DNA of 64,000 nt from Pratylenchus scribneri (taxonomy: Eukaryota; Nematoda; Chromadorea; Rhabditida; Pratylenchidae). The notes beneath the pieces were generated by a model that was not told the origin of the DNA, did not search any database, and saw only the letters and a list, made by a program, of their open reading frames with translations. The position numbers were made by a program, and so were the translations under genes. Every line of letters begins with the position of its first letter. Position 1 is the stretch's first letter. Shown one piece after another: positions 49,367 to 62,635 of the stretch. Location: contig JAQSEB010000004.1 of the NCBI GenBank assembly GCA_030063045.1, positions 1,302,001 through 1,366,000 of the forward strand, given 5' to 3'.

Positions 49367-49951
49367 TATCACATTTTCATAAATGTGCCATCAATTTTGT
49401 ACTAATTTTATTGAATTATTTAGACTTTACTTGTCCTTTTGGCAAATCAGCACGCCTCCTTGTTTTCAATTTTCCATGGAGGTAGATTAATTGAAATTTG
49501 GGTCATAAACTTATTCTTTTAGATTGGTTCGATGCATTTGAACTATTTTGACATAAAAGAACTCTTTCACATAATCTTTCCACACTGCCATTCAATTTCA
49601 AGTCAAATATTGTTTCCAATTTATATTTGCATATCAACCGAGTACCATTTCTTTTGTTCCTATTTTTCACTTAACAAAAATGATAAAAGAATTTATGCAA
49701 AATAAACGGCAAAAATCATTAAAAGTAGAATTTGCACCGAATTGTTTTCTGGTCTGGTCAAAGGGATAATACACGGGGATTGTGAATGAAATAGGTTGGC
49801 GAGATAAAGAAAAGGAAATGGCTATGGAGAATAAATGGGAAAATGGTTTAAACAAATGGCAAAGAATATCATTGAAATGAAATTGGTAATGTGTAAAAGT
49901 GAATAATGGATGGAAAGGATGGGATTTGATTAGATGAGTGACATTGTTCTT
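49367..49951. other. Convergent gap between the HtrL-like and kelch genes
   Basis: 585 bp between facing stop codons. AT-rich 3' flanking DNA. A minus-strand frame at 49667-49855 has no motif. Nothing else seen. Confidence 0.5.
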
Positions 49952-52485
49952 TTAACCACGCATATTGGTACCAACACGATTTGATGATTTGCTTTGCTGA
50001 TTTGGAGTTGACATATAAAACAATTCGCGCCTTAAAAATAATATTAAAATTTTATTAAAATGATTAATTTTACTTGAGTATTGATGGCAAAACGGATTCA
50101 GCCTGTTTCTTCAGTCCATCGTGTTGAAGTATGGTTTGAAGGCAAAGTGAAGCTAAAGTCGGTGGAACAAGTGAGAGAACATACAAATCGCCCCTAATGA
50201 AAATTAGTAATAGAAATTTTTAAAATAATTAGAATATTACAAATCCTCCAGTGCATTCGATCCTCGCTTGCGGGTATTTGGCATTGTTCCGCCGAACAAG
50301 AAAAGACGATCGTTTACGATTATGGTACATTGACGACGTCGAGGCGATGGACCTGAATTTAATGAAGTGTCAATATAAATGAATATAGAATGATTTTAAT
50401 CCCCTTTTCTCCTCATTTCCTTCATTCAAAAATATCTGACCTTCTCCATTTGGCTTAAGTTCTGTCCATTCATTCGTTTTTGGATCGAATTGCCAGAGAT
50501 CATTGAAATGATGGTTTATAATGGAATCAAATCCTCCAAAAAGGAATATTTTCTCGCCATAAATCCACATAGTATGGGATCGTCGACCACAGGGCTTTTG
50601 TTTGCCTTTAACTTCCAAAAGATGCCATTTCTTTGTGACTAAGTCAAGGTAACGAAATTGATCATCGTAAATATCATGACTGGTGTGAGATTGTCCAGTT
50701 TCGTCTGATCTTCCGCCAAAGACATACTAAAATTGAAATAGGAAATTGTATAAACTAAATTATATTTTTAAAACTAACCATTTTTCCGTCGAGAGCGCAA
50801 GCAGCGTGAAAATCCCTGTACTGAGGCGGATCGCCTTGGGTTTTCAGTTTTGACCATTCACCGCTAGGAAAATGAAAGGCATAGGTCTCCTGGCTGAATC
50901 TCAATTCCCGTTCTTCATATCCTCCAAAAATGTACATAAAATCACCCCAAACAACGGCCGAATGGCCATCGCGAGCTGGAGGACATAATCCCTCAGTCTG
51001 GACAATTGACCAACGATTTTGTGCTGAAAAATATTATTTTAATATTTATTTTTCGTCATTGTTTCCAAATATTTTTCCCCTAAAATATCTCAAAATATTT
51101 TTGGTAAAGTATCAAATTTTCTCCTTATCAATTACAAATAAAAAAGGACAAAGTCCAATGTTCAAATGGACCTTCTAAGCTGATTAGGAGTTCGGAGTAA
51201 TTACTAATTATTAGCCCAAAATAAGTATGGAAAAGTGAGGGCAATTTTTATCAAATTTTCGTGTCCTTCGGAACTGTCACGTTTTTGAGAAAATTATTTT
51301 TTGCTTACGAAAAAGGCAAAAGGAAGGTAAATTATTCTTATCAATTTTTGACGAACCAAAATAATTGGGGAGTGGTATTGACCACATTCCTTATTTACTT
51401 GAGTTTTTATTTACTTTAAAGGAATTTGGACTCGATCAAAAACCAACCTGGATTATATTTATGCAAAGATTGACGGCATCCGTATTTATCGTTTCGTCCA
51501 CCCCATAAATAAATTTCGCCTTTGTATGCGCACACCGTGTGGCCATAACGCTTCAAAATTTTTGTAAAGATTAATAAATTCAGTATCGGAGGTTACTTTG
51601 AATGGGATTTCCGGATGATCTTGAAATTTCTTCAATTCTCGTAAATCAATTCCAGCCGGCACTTCGATTTCGCCTAAAAATGTTTATTTTTGGAATCAAA
51701 ATAATAATAACCTAATCCATCGAGTCGAACAAGCATTCTCGGTTCATCATCATCTTCTTCGTCGGTCTCATCAATTTCCATCACTTCGAAACTTTCCATG
51801 CTTCCATCAATTAAATCTTGATTGCCCGGATAATAAATGTCTTCTTCCTCGTCTGCTGAAGACATCAATCGCTCTTCAATGTCGGAAAAGAGCTAAATGG
51901 ATTCCATTGAATTGCTTTAAGGAACATTTAAAAAACCTCTCTGTAATGTTCTCTCTCTTGGCGTTCTTCAATAGAAATGTCGAATTCGTATGACTGATCA
52001 TTTTCAATTTGTGATGAATTCTGATTTATTGGTGGTCCTTCTGGTCTGGGGCTTTGGATTCCTTCATCAGATTCGTCATCATCTTCGTAAATAGGTGGAT
52101 TTGAAACCCGTATTTCCAAAAGTGGATGGAGATAAGGAAGGCTGTGTGAACGGCGACGAGATGATCGACTGGTTGAGGGTTCATCGGGTCCAGGACCAGA
52201 AATTGTTGCACTTCTTCGTGATTTCTTCTCATCTGCGTCAATTGGAAGAACTGGAAGACGTTGCCAGCGATAGGTAAAAGTATTTAAGCAATGTACATCA
52301 ATGAAATCGCTGGAAAAGCCAACTTCGCTAGCCGTATATCCGCCAAAGGAATAAATCTAAAAATTTGGATTGATAAAAATTGAAAAATAATTATTCCCGC
52401 CTATTTTTACCTTATCTCCAATTGCAACCGCTGCATGATTTACCCTCTTTGGGCCACCGTCAATATTCAGCATCCAACGAGCCAT
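49952..52485 (-). CDS. klhdc3: KLHDC3-like kelch repeat protein with acidic insertion
   Basis: KLHDC3 is a substrate receptor for a cullin-2 ubiquitin ligase that reads C-terminal degrons (family knowledge). The start MARWMLNIDGGPKRVNHAAV matches MLRWTVHLEGGPRRVNHAAV of KLHDC3. Kelch blades include IYSFGGYTASE, IYLWGGRNDKYGC, MYIFGGYEERELRFS, MYVFGGRSDETGQSHTSHDI, IFLFGGFDSIINHHFNDLW and LFLFGGTMPN. The tail is SLCLQTILQHDGLKKQAESV to RVGTNMRG. Between the first and second blades lies an insertion of roughly 175 residues rich in Ser, Arg, Asp and Glu (SRRRSHSLPYLHPLLEIRV, DETDEEDDDEPRMLVRLDG), which I do not know from vertebrate KLHDC3. It spans several exons with clean joins. About 10 exons. 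Confidence 0.88.
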
Positions 52486-53610
52486 TTTCAATAAAATTTG
52501 TTGATAATTGAGAAATTAAAATAAATTTGAAAGATATTGAAGAATCGTTGGAAAGTAGTATAATTTGCCGCAAAAATAGGTGAAAAATGATGCTGAAAAT
52601 AGGATTTTGATTATTATTTATGGGAACAAAAAATATGCTGAATAAATAAACAATGGAAAAAATCACATGCACCAAATCCAAACCCTCTAAAACCCCTTAA
52701 TGGGCATTCCAAAAAGGGATGATCACAAAGGGAAGGAGTGGAGTAAATAATGAAAATTAGAAATTCACATGCTGCTTGCTGGGCCCAAGGCCAATCCAAC
52801 CCAATTTAGATAATCTCTTTTTCTCCTCCCTCACATCTGAATCTGTGATGCGCGCGTTTTGATTTTGTTGGCGCCGTGGCTAGGTATATGCGGCAGTAAA
52901 AAAGAGAGGATTGGATTGGGAGGTGAGGTGGTGAGTGGTGGCCTTGAATATTTTTGCTAAAATTAATGGGAATGAAAAAATACATATACTGCGGTTTGAA
53001 TTTTGAAGATTTTTGGTTTGCTGTCTTTTTTTAATATAATTTTGAAGGGCTTATGAACCAATAAAGATGCAAAATTGTGATCCTTTCCTTTCTAATTTAT
53101 TAGTAGGTCTCATCTCCCATCCCATTTCCCATAGCATAATTGACGTCAGGTGCTCCATCAATGAATCCAGCAGTACCAATAAATCGCTATTATCAAAAAG
53201 AAGTATTTTAACTTTAGATTAGATGATATTTGGATCAAATGTTCTTTTGAGATCTAAAAAAGATGAAAACTGCTAGAAATGAGGGAAACAGTTGTTTATA
53301 ATATGAATGAAGGGGGAAGAGGAGACGAAGCTAAATGAAAAAATATTCCAGTTTGTTGAAGAAAATAGGCCCCTTACGTAATTGGAATGAGAAGGAAGGG
53401 AGGGAGGGAGATAAACCTGTTTAGTCATTTAGCTGTGAATACCACGCAGATTTCCCTCCTTTCTTTTGGAAGAAAATATTCACAAAGAAAGAGGATAAAA
53501 GTAATTTGATTATGTAACCAAACCAGTTTGTTTCTCTATTTTACTCATGCATCATGCTTGTGATGTGTGACCTTGTTAAATTAAAAAAAAAGCAAAGCAA
53601 TCGGTTGAGT
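52486..53610. other. Upstream region of the kelch gene, no gene
   Basis: 1.1 kb; frames at 52460-52799 (-) overlap the kelch start and lack motifs. Contains TGATGCGCGCGTTTTGATTTTG near 52850, G/A-rich runs near 52905-52945 and GGAAGGGAGGGAGGGAG near 53394. Presumed promoter and spacer. Confidence 0.45.
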
Positions 53611-54311
53611 CGCGTTTTGAAAATAGTACATTTATGCGCGTTTTGAAAATAGTACATTTTTAATTTCAATTTACTTTAGTAAATCAGAAACCGGTTTTAG
53701 ACCCTACAAACCTTATACCAATTTGTAGATCTCATCGAGACGCATCGAATGGCATATAAAATTCCAGAATTTGGCCCAAAATTAAAGAGTTTAAAACCAA
53801 AAACGGAAATATGGTTTAAACGGTTTAATATCCTTTAATTTTGAATAAACCATGACAAATTATATATCAATCGACGCAGCTCGGTGAGATCTATAAAATG
53901 GTATATGGTTTGTAGGGTCTAAAATCGGTTTTCGGTTTAATATACATCAAAAATTGTTTTAGATGGTTTAAACAGTTTAAAACCCTTAATTTGGACCATA
54001 AACCTGACATTTTTATATATCATTCGATGCGTATTGACCAGATATACAATTTAGTATAAGGTTTAAGGGTCTAAAATCGGTTTAAGATTGAGTTTAAAAC
54101 CAAAACTGGAAAAATGGTTTAGACGGTTTAAAACCCTTAATTTTGGGCCAAATCCTGGAATTTTATATGCCATTCGATGCGTCTCGATGAGATCTACAAT
54201 TTGGTATAAAGTTTGTAGGGTCTAAAACCGGTTTCTGATTTACTAGAGTAAATTGAAATTATAAATGTACTATTTTCAAAACGCGCATAAATGTACTATT
54301 TTCAAAACGCG
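53611..54311. mobile_element. 701-bp palindromic element with internal tandem repeats
   Basis: Both ends carry the same pair of direct repeats: CGCGTTTTGAAAATAGTACA twice at 53611-53662 and its reverse complement twice at about 54260-54311. The arms continue inward for about 170 bp through AAACCGGTTTTAGACCCTAC and ATGAGATCTACAATTTGGTA. The interior holds three head-to-tail diverged copies of a unit of about 145 bp marked by TAGGGTCTAAAATCGGTTT (near 53920, 54060 and 54210). No protein is encoded. A foldback or MITE-type element is the best reading; no clear target-site duplication was seen. Confidence 0.88.
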
Positions 54312-54763
54312 CCAATGTGAAGCAATCTTCTAAAAATGGAATTTAAAAATATTTTATTAGAGAAAAAATTAGTTCTTTTATATGCATACCATCTTTCTTC
54401 TTTTCTAATATTAGTTAAAGGTTTTATTTACTTTACTGATAATGATAAATGATAAGATTGTTTAAAGAAAGGAAAACATGTAGATGTAGCAATGCTTTGC
54501 TGCTATTTATTAGGCTTTTTCCATGATTTTCCTTTCAATTTGAGGGGCGTGGCGAACGGCCAAGTAAAGTATTTTTGTATTTCGGTGTGAAAAATGAACT
54601 CGGGAATTCCAATATCCAATGCTAATTTGGGAGGGAGACAGAAAATTAATATTTTTTATTAACCCAAAAAATTCATTCCATTTTTAATTATTTCATTTTT
54701 TTATTTAATAATTTAATTTAAGAATTAAGAACTTTTTTTATTTAATTAGTTCAAGTTCAAGCA

Positions 54764-56519
54764 ATGGGTAAAAAGCAAAAAATAAGGACAGGTGCCGGCG
54801 ACTTGGTTTCAAATCCCGGACCACTTCACAAACAGATTGAAAAAACAAAATTGCCGAAACAAAAATTCAAGTTACCTAAAGCAAAGGAGATAAAAGATGT
54901 CAAGGTAAAATTAAATAATTAAATAAAACGAGTAATTTTCATATATTGGATTTTAGTTTGTCGATCCTTCATTGAGTTCTAAAATTCTTTTGGAAGCGAA
55001 AAAACAATTGGAAGAAGAAAAAGAAATCGAGGATGAGGAAGAATCTAGCGATCAAGACGAGGAAGATGAAGAAAATGATTCAATTTTAAATGAAAAGGAA
55101 TTGGAAATTATTAATGAACATGAGAAACAAACAATGGAAATTGGCAATGAAATTGCCCATCAGCAGGTTGAATTCTTTTTGGATTCAGTTAATTCCTCAG
55201 TTTTCTCAGAATGAAATTATACATAAAAAGAAGAAAGAAGATACTGAAGGAATATCCTTGCATGATTTAATCAGACAAAAAGCGGCGGAACAAAAGGAAA
55301 GAGATGTAAATCATTCAAATTTGAAGGACATCGAGGTTTGACAATTTGATTTTTTTTTTGATTTATTCAAATTATAGTACAAAGATCTCGACCCAGCTGT
55401 GGTTAAACTTTATACAGAAGTAAGACTATTTTAATTAATTATAATTGTTCTTCGATATTTAATTATTTTATAATTAAGATCGGCCAAGTTATGGAGAAAT
55501 ATCGAAGCGGAAAAGTGCCAAAAGCATTCAAAGTAATTCCTTCACTGCTAAATTGGGAACAAATTCTCGAGTTGGTTTAAAAAATTTTATTATTACTAAA
55601 AGATTTTAGGTTGACTTTTCCTGAGAAATGGACAGCAGCGGCTATGTTACAAGCCACGAAAATATTCTCAGCAACAGCCACACCAAATCAATGTCAAAAG
55701 TAATTGTCTGGTTTTTAATTAATTTAAAAAAACATTTTCACAGATTTTATAATTTGGTTTTACTTCCCCGAGTTCGTGATGACATTGATGAATTCAAAAA
55801 ACTCCATTTTCATGTTTATCAGTGCCTTTTTAAGGCAATGTACAAACCGGCTGCGTTTTTTAAGGGAATTTTGCTTCCGCTTTGTCGTGTTTGTTTCTTA
55901 TTTCTTCCTTTTTTTAAATAAAAAATTTAGTCTGGCACTTGTACTCTTCGGGAAGCTGTGATCTTTGGCTCAGTTCTTCGCAAAAGTAATTTTATAATTA
56001 CTTAAAATTGTAAAATTATTTTTAGTCTCGATTCCGCAAATGCATGCTGCGGCTGCAATGCTAAGTGTTGCAGAAATGGATTATAATGCCTCGAATTCAC
56101 ATATTTTGATGGTTTTTATTCAAAAGAACTACACGCTGCCATTTCGAGTTTTGGACGGACTTGTGTTTCATTTTTTAAGGTAAACAATTAAAATTATTTT
56201 TATAAAAATATTTTAAATTTAGAATGCGTTCACGAGAGAATAATCAATTGCCTGTCAGCTGGCATCAATGTCTTCTTTCATTTGTTGAACTCTATGCGAA
56301 AGATATTTCTTCAGAACAAAGAGAGGCACTTATTGAATTGACAAAGGTTTTATAAATTTTACACATTTTTATAATATTAATTTACGAAAAATTAAGTCAC
56401 AAAGCCATCATCAAATAACGCCAGAAATCCAACGAATTCTTCGCAGCAGTGAATCAAGAAATGAAGAGAGTGAAGCAAATATGCCAGATTATGCAAAAGA
56501 TGGGAAGATGGAATTTTAA
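54764..56519 (+). CDS. byn-1: Bystin (Enp1 homologue), 40S biogenesis factor
   Basis: Nucleolar factor for 18S rRNA processing and 40S export. The start [20 protein letters not shown] is basic. An acidic region ([20 protein letters not shown]) precedes the conserved core: [140 protein letters not shown] and [16 protein letters not shown]. The end is [12 protein letters not shown]. About nine exons; length close to 440 residues as in animals. First gene of a close-packed + strand cluster; MRPL3 starts 137 bp after its stop. Confidence 0.96.
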
Positions 56520-56656
56520 TTTTGATAAAGGAAAATTCACTCTTTGTTTTTGTTATTTGATAAAAAGAATTGTTTATTTATTTTTGAATTATTTAGGATC
56601 CAAATCATTCATTAATATTTTTTAAATTTACCAAATTCATTCCTAATATTTTTAAG

Positions 56657-58350
56657 ATGCCATTGAATATCGGATTCGGCCGACGTTTATTCGATTCAAT
56701 TTCCAAAATTGAAATAGCCCAACTTCGTTATAAAAGGTGAATTAAATAAATTTTATTTTCAATCTTTTTATTCAATAAAGACGTCGAGTTAATCCACCAC
56801 CATGGATCCCTTCCATGTATAATCCAATTCGATCGCAACTTTATCATGAAGATAGGTAATTTAAAATTGATAAATTAAATTTGAAATTTAATTTTTTAGG
56901 GAATTAGTTGAACAGCAATTGCTTAATGATCCGACTTGGCAACCGATGGATTATTTCCCTTCCAAGCAATTTCATTTGATTCCGGGCGTTCCAAATCCGC
57001 CGGATTGCCGAAATAATGTTTACAATATGGACACGAGCAAAAGAATTGGAATGGTGGGGAGGAAAATTGGGATGACGTTGCAATGGTAATTTAACAATTT
57101 AACACCGCAAAAACTGATTTATTTAATTAATAAGGATGAAGGATGGCACTCGATGTCTTTGCACAATGATTCATTTTCCGCAAAATGTTGTTTTATCTGC
57201 CAATGATGCACAGGTCCATCATTTTTATATTAGATAAAAAATAAAATTATTGATTTTATAGACATGGTATAACAACAGTCCAACTGGCAAATTAAAAGCA
57301 TTTTGGAAGTAGAATTATGAAATATTTAATAATTTAATTTTTTAAATTTCAGTACTAGTGGAGGCAGATTGAAGCCAAAATGGATGGCCGGCACAAGATG
57401 GAGTGTAAAATTTTACATTTAAAAAATCTTCTTCAATTTAATTTCTTCCCAGCAAATGGTCGGAGCCCAGGACTATGATTCTGTTTTCCTCTCAAAATCC
57501 TATCGGAGTATCTTCCAGCGGGCTGGCGTCCCTTGCAAAAAATTGTTAGGTGGTTTTTTGGTCTCCGAAGATGCAGTTGTAAAGCCAGGAACACCGCTGG
57601 ATGTTCGACATTTTCGGGTTGAATAAATTTAAATTCCATAAATATTTTATTTATAGGTTGGCCAATATGTGACAGTCTGCGGGAAGTCAATTGACTGGGG
57701 TTTCCAGGGAGTAATGCATCGATGGGGAATGAAAGGAGCTCAAAAAAGACGGTCAATATTTTTTTATTCCCATGGGAATAATAAAATTCTTCAATAATTT
57801 TTAGTACTACAAAGGCGCATCGCCGTGTTGGCTGTATTGGGGCTAAAGGAGAGGCAAAAGTTTGGCTGGGAAGAAGATTGCCTGGACATATGGGATATCA
57901 ATGGACAAAACAGCCGGGAATGCTCATTCTGAGGATTAATCCAATTGAACAAGTAAAAAATAACAAATTAATTAATTATTTTATGTTTTAAGGTGATTTA
58001 TATCAAAGGTCCCGTTCCGGGTGATATTGATGAGAAGCTTTTGGTCACAGATAGCATGATAGAGGAGAAAAGATCAGAATCGCTTCCATTCCCCACATTT
58101 TATCCAGAAGAAAATGATTTTTCGCGATTGGAAGGGGAAGACAAGGAAGAATTATATCAAATTTATAATGTTATTTCCCGCGATCTTTATCATCCAAAAT
58201 TATTCCAGGTCATTTTGAATAGACTATTTCTTTGTTATATTTTTGTTTCAGATGACTCAACCATCGATTATTTACACGGCAGCAGATGAAACACAATCAA
58301 AAATACGCGATAAATCGAGGGCAAAAACGGCACAAGTTAAAAAGAGTTAA
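56657..58350 (+). CDS. mrpl-3: Mitochondrial ribosomal protein L3 (uL3m)
   Basis: Large-subunit protein of the mitochondrial ribosome. The ATG is preceded directly by TATTTTTAAG, a possible trans-splice acceptor. [20 protein letters not shown] is a plausible transit peptide. The uL3 core is visible: [120 protein letters not shown] and [11 protein letters not shown]. The C-terminal extension has [12 protein letters not shown] and [20 protein letters not shown]. About nine exons; near 400 residues. The next gene begins 180 bp downstream. Confidence 0.94.
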
Positions 58351-58530
58351 TCATTTAGTTGAATTGAATTATATTCCATCATTTTTTGTTATTTTTCTTA
58401 TTTTGTTTTTTTTTTTAAATTTTGATAAATATTTGCAATACTAAATAACATCCATTTTAATTAGTTTTACAACTAAATAATAAATATTTTCAATATTTCC
58501 ATTATAAACAAAAATTTTAATTATTAAAGA

Positions 58531-59598
58531 ATGATGGGTGGTGAGCAGAATAAGAAAGTTGCTCCTCGGCATGGCAAACATCGTCGGAAAGAAATTTCAG
58601 CCGCACGTCTTCCACAATCCATTTTAGTCAAAATATTTGCAAATTTGAGTATCAAAGATTTATTCTCTGTAATGAGAGTTTGCACTTCTTGGAAACAAAT
58701 TTGCGAGATTAATGTAAGTTATTTATTAACATAAATTTATTAATTACTTCCATATCACAATAACAATAGGACAGTGAAATTTGGGCTCATCATGCTTTGG
58801 AGCAACTCCCTGAAAGCTCATTGGCTGATCCATATTTATTCACGAATTTGCCATCAAATAAAGATCGAATTAGAGCCTACAAATTTGCATGGTATTCACA
58901 AAATTTTCCAATAATGACAAAAATATTTCCATTTATTAGGAATCCAAGTGATGCTTCCCGAAATGTTTTTGTTCGAACAAATGGATTCACTGTTCATCGT
59001 CAGCCAATAGCACAGAGTACGGACGGAATTAGAAGCAAATTAGGCGTCAATTGGGGTGCACATTGTTGGGAATTTTGTTGGGAGGTAATCCAAATAAATA
59101 ATGACAATTTTATTTATTTTTTATTAAGGGACCGCTAGGAACTTGTGCAGTAATTGGACTTGCAACGAAACATTCTGCTCTTCATTCCCCTGGATATATT
59201 CCACTAATTGGCTCAGATGATCAAAGTTGGGGCTGGAATTTGGTTGATTCCACAATTTCACATAATGGAAAATCTTTGGGGAAATATCCTCGTTTACAGA
59301 ATAATGCACAAAAATATCAGGTTAATTTAAATTATATTATTTCATCAATAAATAATTATAATTTAGATTGGTGAGCGAATTCGAATGATTTTGGATCATT
59401 CCAAAGGCCACGTTTATTTTGAAAAAGATAATGAATTTTATGGATTGGCATTCACCGACCTTCCTCCTCTTCGTCTCTTTCCAGCAATTTGCGCAGTTTA
59501 TGGCAATACAGAAGTTTCAATGGTTTTTTTTCCAATTTATTATAAAAATAATTAATGAATTTTTAAAGGTTTATTTGGGTCCTCCGCTGATTGGTTGA
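58531..59598 (+). CDS. fsn-1: F-box/SPRY protein FSN-1 (FBXO45)
   Basis: Substrate-recognition part of a ubiquitin ligase with SKR-1 and the RPM-1/PAM RING protein that restrains synapse growth (family knowledge). The start is [20 protein letters not shown]. The F-box is [20 protein letters not shown] with [20 protein letters not shown]. The SPRY domain follows: [80 protein letters not shown] and [20 protein letters not shown]. The last residues PPLIG replace the usual GKPLDG. Near 290 residues, five or six exons. The ATG lies one base after TTATTAAAG. Confidence 0.96.
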
Positions 59599-59812
59599 TG
59601 AATTTCAATAAACATTTATTTTATATTGTCTTTCATTTTTTATGATGAATTTTCTAGTCTTTCAAAAAATTTAATTGACAATAATTCATTCCTTTTTCAA
59701 GTACAAATAAAATTTTGATAGATTTTTAAATATTATTTTTGATTTGTTTTAATCAATTCAAATTATATTTTTTCCTTTTAAATTTGATTTAAAAATATTT
59801 ATTTAAAAAGAG

Positions 59813-62134
59813 ATGAATTTAACAATCCGTCGTTATTTGGCAAAAACAATAAATTTGCGAAATGTTGTGAATGGAAAATGGACTACAACACATTATACAC
59901 AAAAACGAAGAGAAAATGATGAAAGATGGAAAAATGTGGATATGGCCAGAGTAGAGGATGAATTCGATGTGGTTATTGTGGGCGGAGGCCCGGCTGGATT
60001 ATCAACGGCAATTCGGTTGAAACAATTGGCATCGGACAAGCAAAAAGGTTTTTAAATTAATGAATAATTATTTTAATATTTTCTTCATTAGAAATTCGGG
60101 TTTGTGTGGTTGAAAAAGCACCGGAGATTGGTGCACATACATTAAGTGGAGCAATTATTGAAACCAAAGGACTAGATAAACTTTTCCCCGAATGGAAAGA
60201 AATGGATGGATGTCCAGTTAAACAGCCAGTGAAAAAGGATTCAGTAAGTTTGAATTTTATTTTTGTTGATTTAATTTAAATATTTTAGTTTGCAATTTTG
60301 ACAAAATCAGGGCGAATTCCTGTTCCATTGGTGCCCGGTGTTCCATTGAATAATCACGGGAATTATATTGTACGCCTCGGTCACGTGGTCCGTTGGCTTG
60401 GAGAACAAGCGGAAAAATTGGGCGTTGAAATATTTCCGGGAATTGCTGCCCAAGAATTATTGTTCAGTGAAAATGGTAAAACTGTGAATGGAATTGCGAC
60501 AGGCGATGTGGGAATTAGGAAAGATGGAAGTCCGAAAGAAAGTTTTGAACGCGGCATGGAATTGAAAGCAAAGTGAGTTTATAAAAAATAAAAATAATTT
60601 TTTTAAAGTTTATTTTATTCTAATAAGGTGCACAATTTTGGCTGAAGGCTGTCGAGGACATTTGACCCGTTCAATTATTAACAAATTCAATTTATCTGAT
60701 GGAAAAGATCCAATGACATTTGGGATTGGATTAAAAGAATTGTGGGAAATTGATCCAACAAAACATCAACCCGGATATGCAGAACATACAATTGGATGGC
60801 CATTGGTTAGTCAGCATAAATTCTCGCTAATTTGTAAACTATTTTACAGAATAAGGATCAATATGGTGGCTCATTTATGTACCATTTAGAGGACAATGGA
60901 CAGCCTTTGGTCTCAATTGGCTTCATTGTAGCACTCGATGTTAATCAATTTATTAATGAAATCAAATTATTAATTTATAAAAATTTAGTATCGAAATCCT
61001 TATTTGAATCCATTCAAGGTTATCTTCGTAAATTTTTATTTTACTAAATATTTCAGACTTTCCAACAATACAAAACGCATCCATCAATTCGAAAACATTT
61101 GGAAGGAGGCAAACGAATTGGCTATGGAGCCAGAGCATTGAATGAAGGCGGATTTCAAGTTTCATTATTTATATTTGATTTATTTTACCCAAATAATTTT
61201 AGTCCGTCCCAAAAGTGGTTTTTCCCGGCGGTTGCCTTGTTGGATGTTCTGCTTCATTGCTGAATGTTGCCAAAATTAAAGGAACACACAATGCAATGAT
61301 AAGCGGATGTGTGGCCGCAGAATCGATTTTTGACGAATTACAAAATGTTCAACAAGATACGAACACACGTAAATCGATAACAATAAACCAAATGCTTTCT
61401 TATATAAAAATTAATATTCAGCAATTACACCGAATAATTATCAAAAAGCGTTGGACGAATCTTCAGTAATGAAGGAATTAAAACAATCCAGAAATGTTCG
61501 TCCGGCATTCAACTCAAAACTCGGATATTTTGGCGCATTGGCCTACACTGGAACATTCTTCGTTCTTGGTTGAATTTTTTGAGAAAATATTTTTTTTAAT
61601 TAAAATTATTCAGGACGAGGATACGAACCATGGACATTTCATCACGGTCATCAAGATAATGAAAAGATTGAATTGAAAGAAAAGGTTAAAAATGGGGGCA
61701 ATTTAATTAACCAATAATTGTTATTTTAGCATAAACCAATTGAATATCCAAAACCGGATGGGTCTCTAACTTTCGACCTTCTTTCCTCCGTTCATCTGAC
61801 CGGAACCAACCATGAAGAGGATCAACCATCGCATTTGACATTGAAAGACGATAATATACCCGAAGATGTGAATTACAAACTCTACGATGGTCCTGAAGGA
61901 AAATATTGTCCAGCTGGTGTGTACGAATTTGTGCCAAAAGAAGGAGGGAAGGAAGGGGAGGTGCGGTTGCAAATAAATGCTCAAAATTGTATTCATTGTA
62001 AGGTTAGTTTCGAATAATATTTGACCGAACTAATAAATTATTTAATTTAGACTTGCGATATCAAAGATCCACTGCAGAATATTTATTGGGTTGCTCCGGA
62101 AGGTGGTGGAGGACCAAAATATGATGGAATGTGA
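59813..62134 (+). CDS. let-721: ETF-ubiquinone oxidoreductase
   Basis: Inner-mitochondrial-membrane enzyme that passes electrons from electron-transfer flavoprotein to ubiquinone in fatty-acid and amino-acid oxidation. The start [20 protein letters not shown] looks like a transit peptide. The FAD-binding motif is [20 protein letters not shown]. Further blocks: [117 protein letters not shown] and [20 protein letters not shown]. The 4Fe-4S ligands are in YCPAGVYEF and in [19 protein letters not shown]. It ends [10 protein letters not shown]. About ten exons; near 600 residues as expected. It starts 214 bp after FSN-1. Confidence 0.96.
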
Positions 62135-62635
62135 ATGAATACTCAAAGAATGAACAAATGTGCCTATACTCCAAAGAAAAACTTATATTCGATGAATATT
62201 TTCATTTAGGATTGTAAATTCATTTTAAGCTAATTTATATTGAATAATTCAAAAAAATGGAAATTTTTTAAAATATTTATTAATAAAAGTTCAAGCATTT
62301 AAAAAATCATTGCTAAAATTGGTTTAACAAAATTTCTGTTTTCCGCCTTAAATAATAAACGGTGGAATGGTACATAAACGAATATAAGCGATTTGTGATA
62401 GATGGATGAAGGGGAAGAAGGTCAATGAAAATTTCTGGGGGAGGCAACAAAGCCCTGGTTTTGGTTGCTGGGAATATAAAAATTGCATATTGTGTAAAGA
62501 ATTATGGATGGACAAATTGTTTTTAAAAATTGCAGAAAAGCGAATATAAAAAATGGTATAAAATGTTTATTTGGGGTGGGTCTTTCGCTTTTTACGGTGA
62601 TTGAGGTCTTCAAAGTGGAGTCACAACTTATGCCC

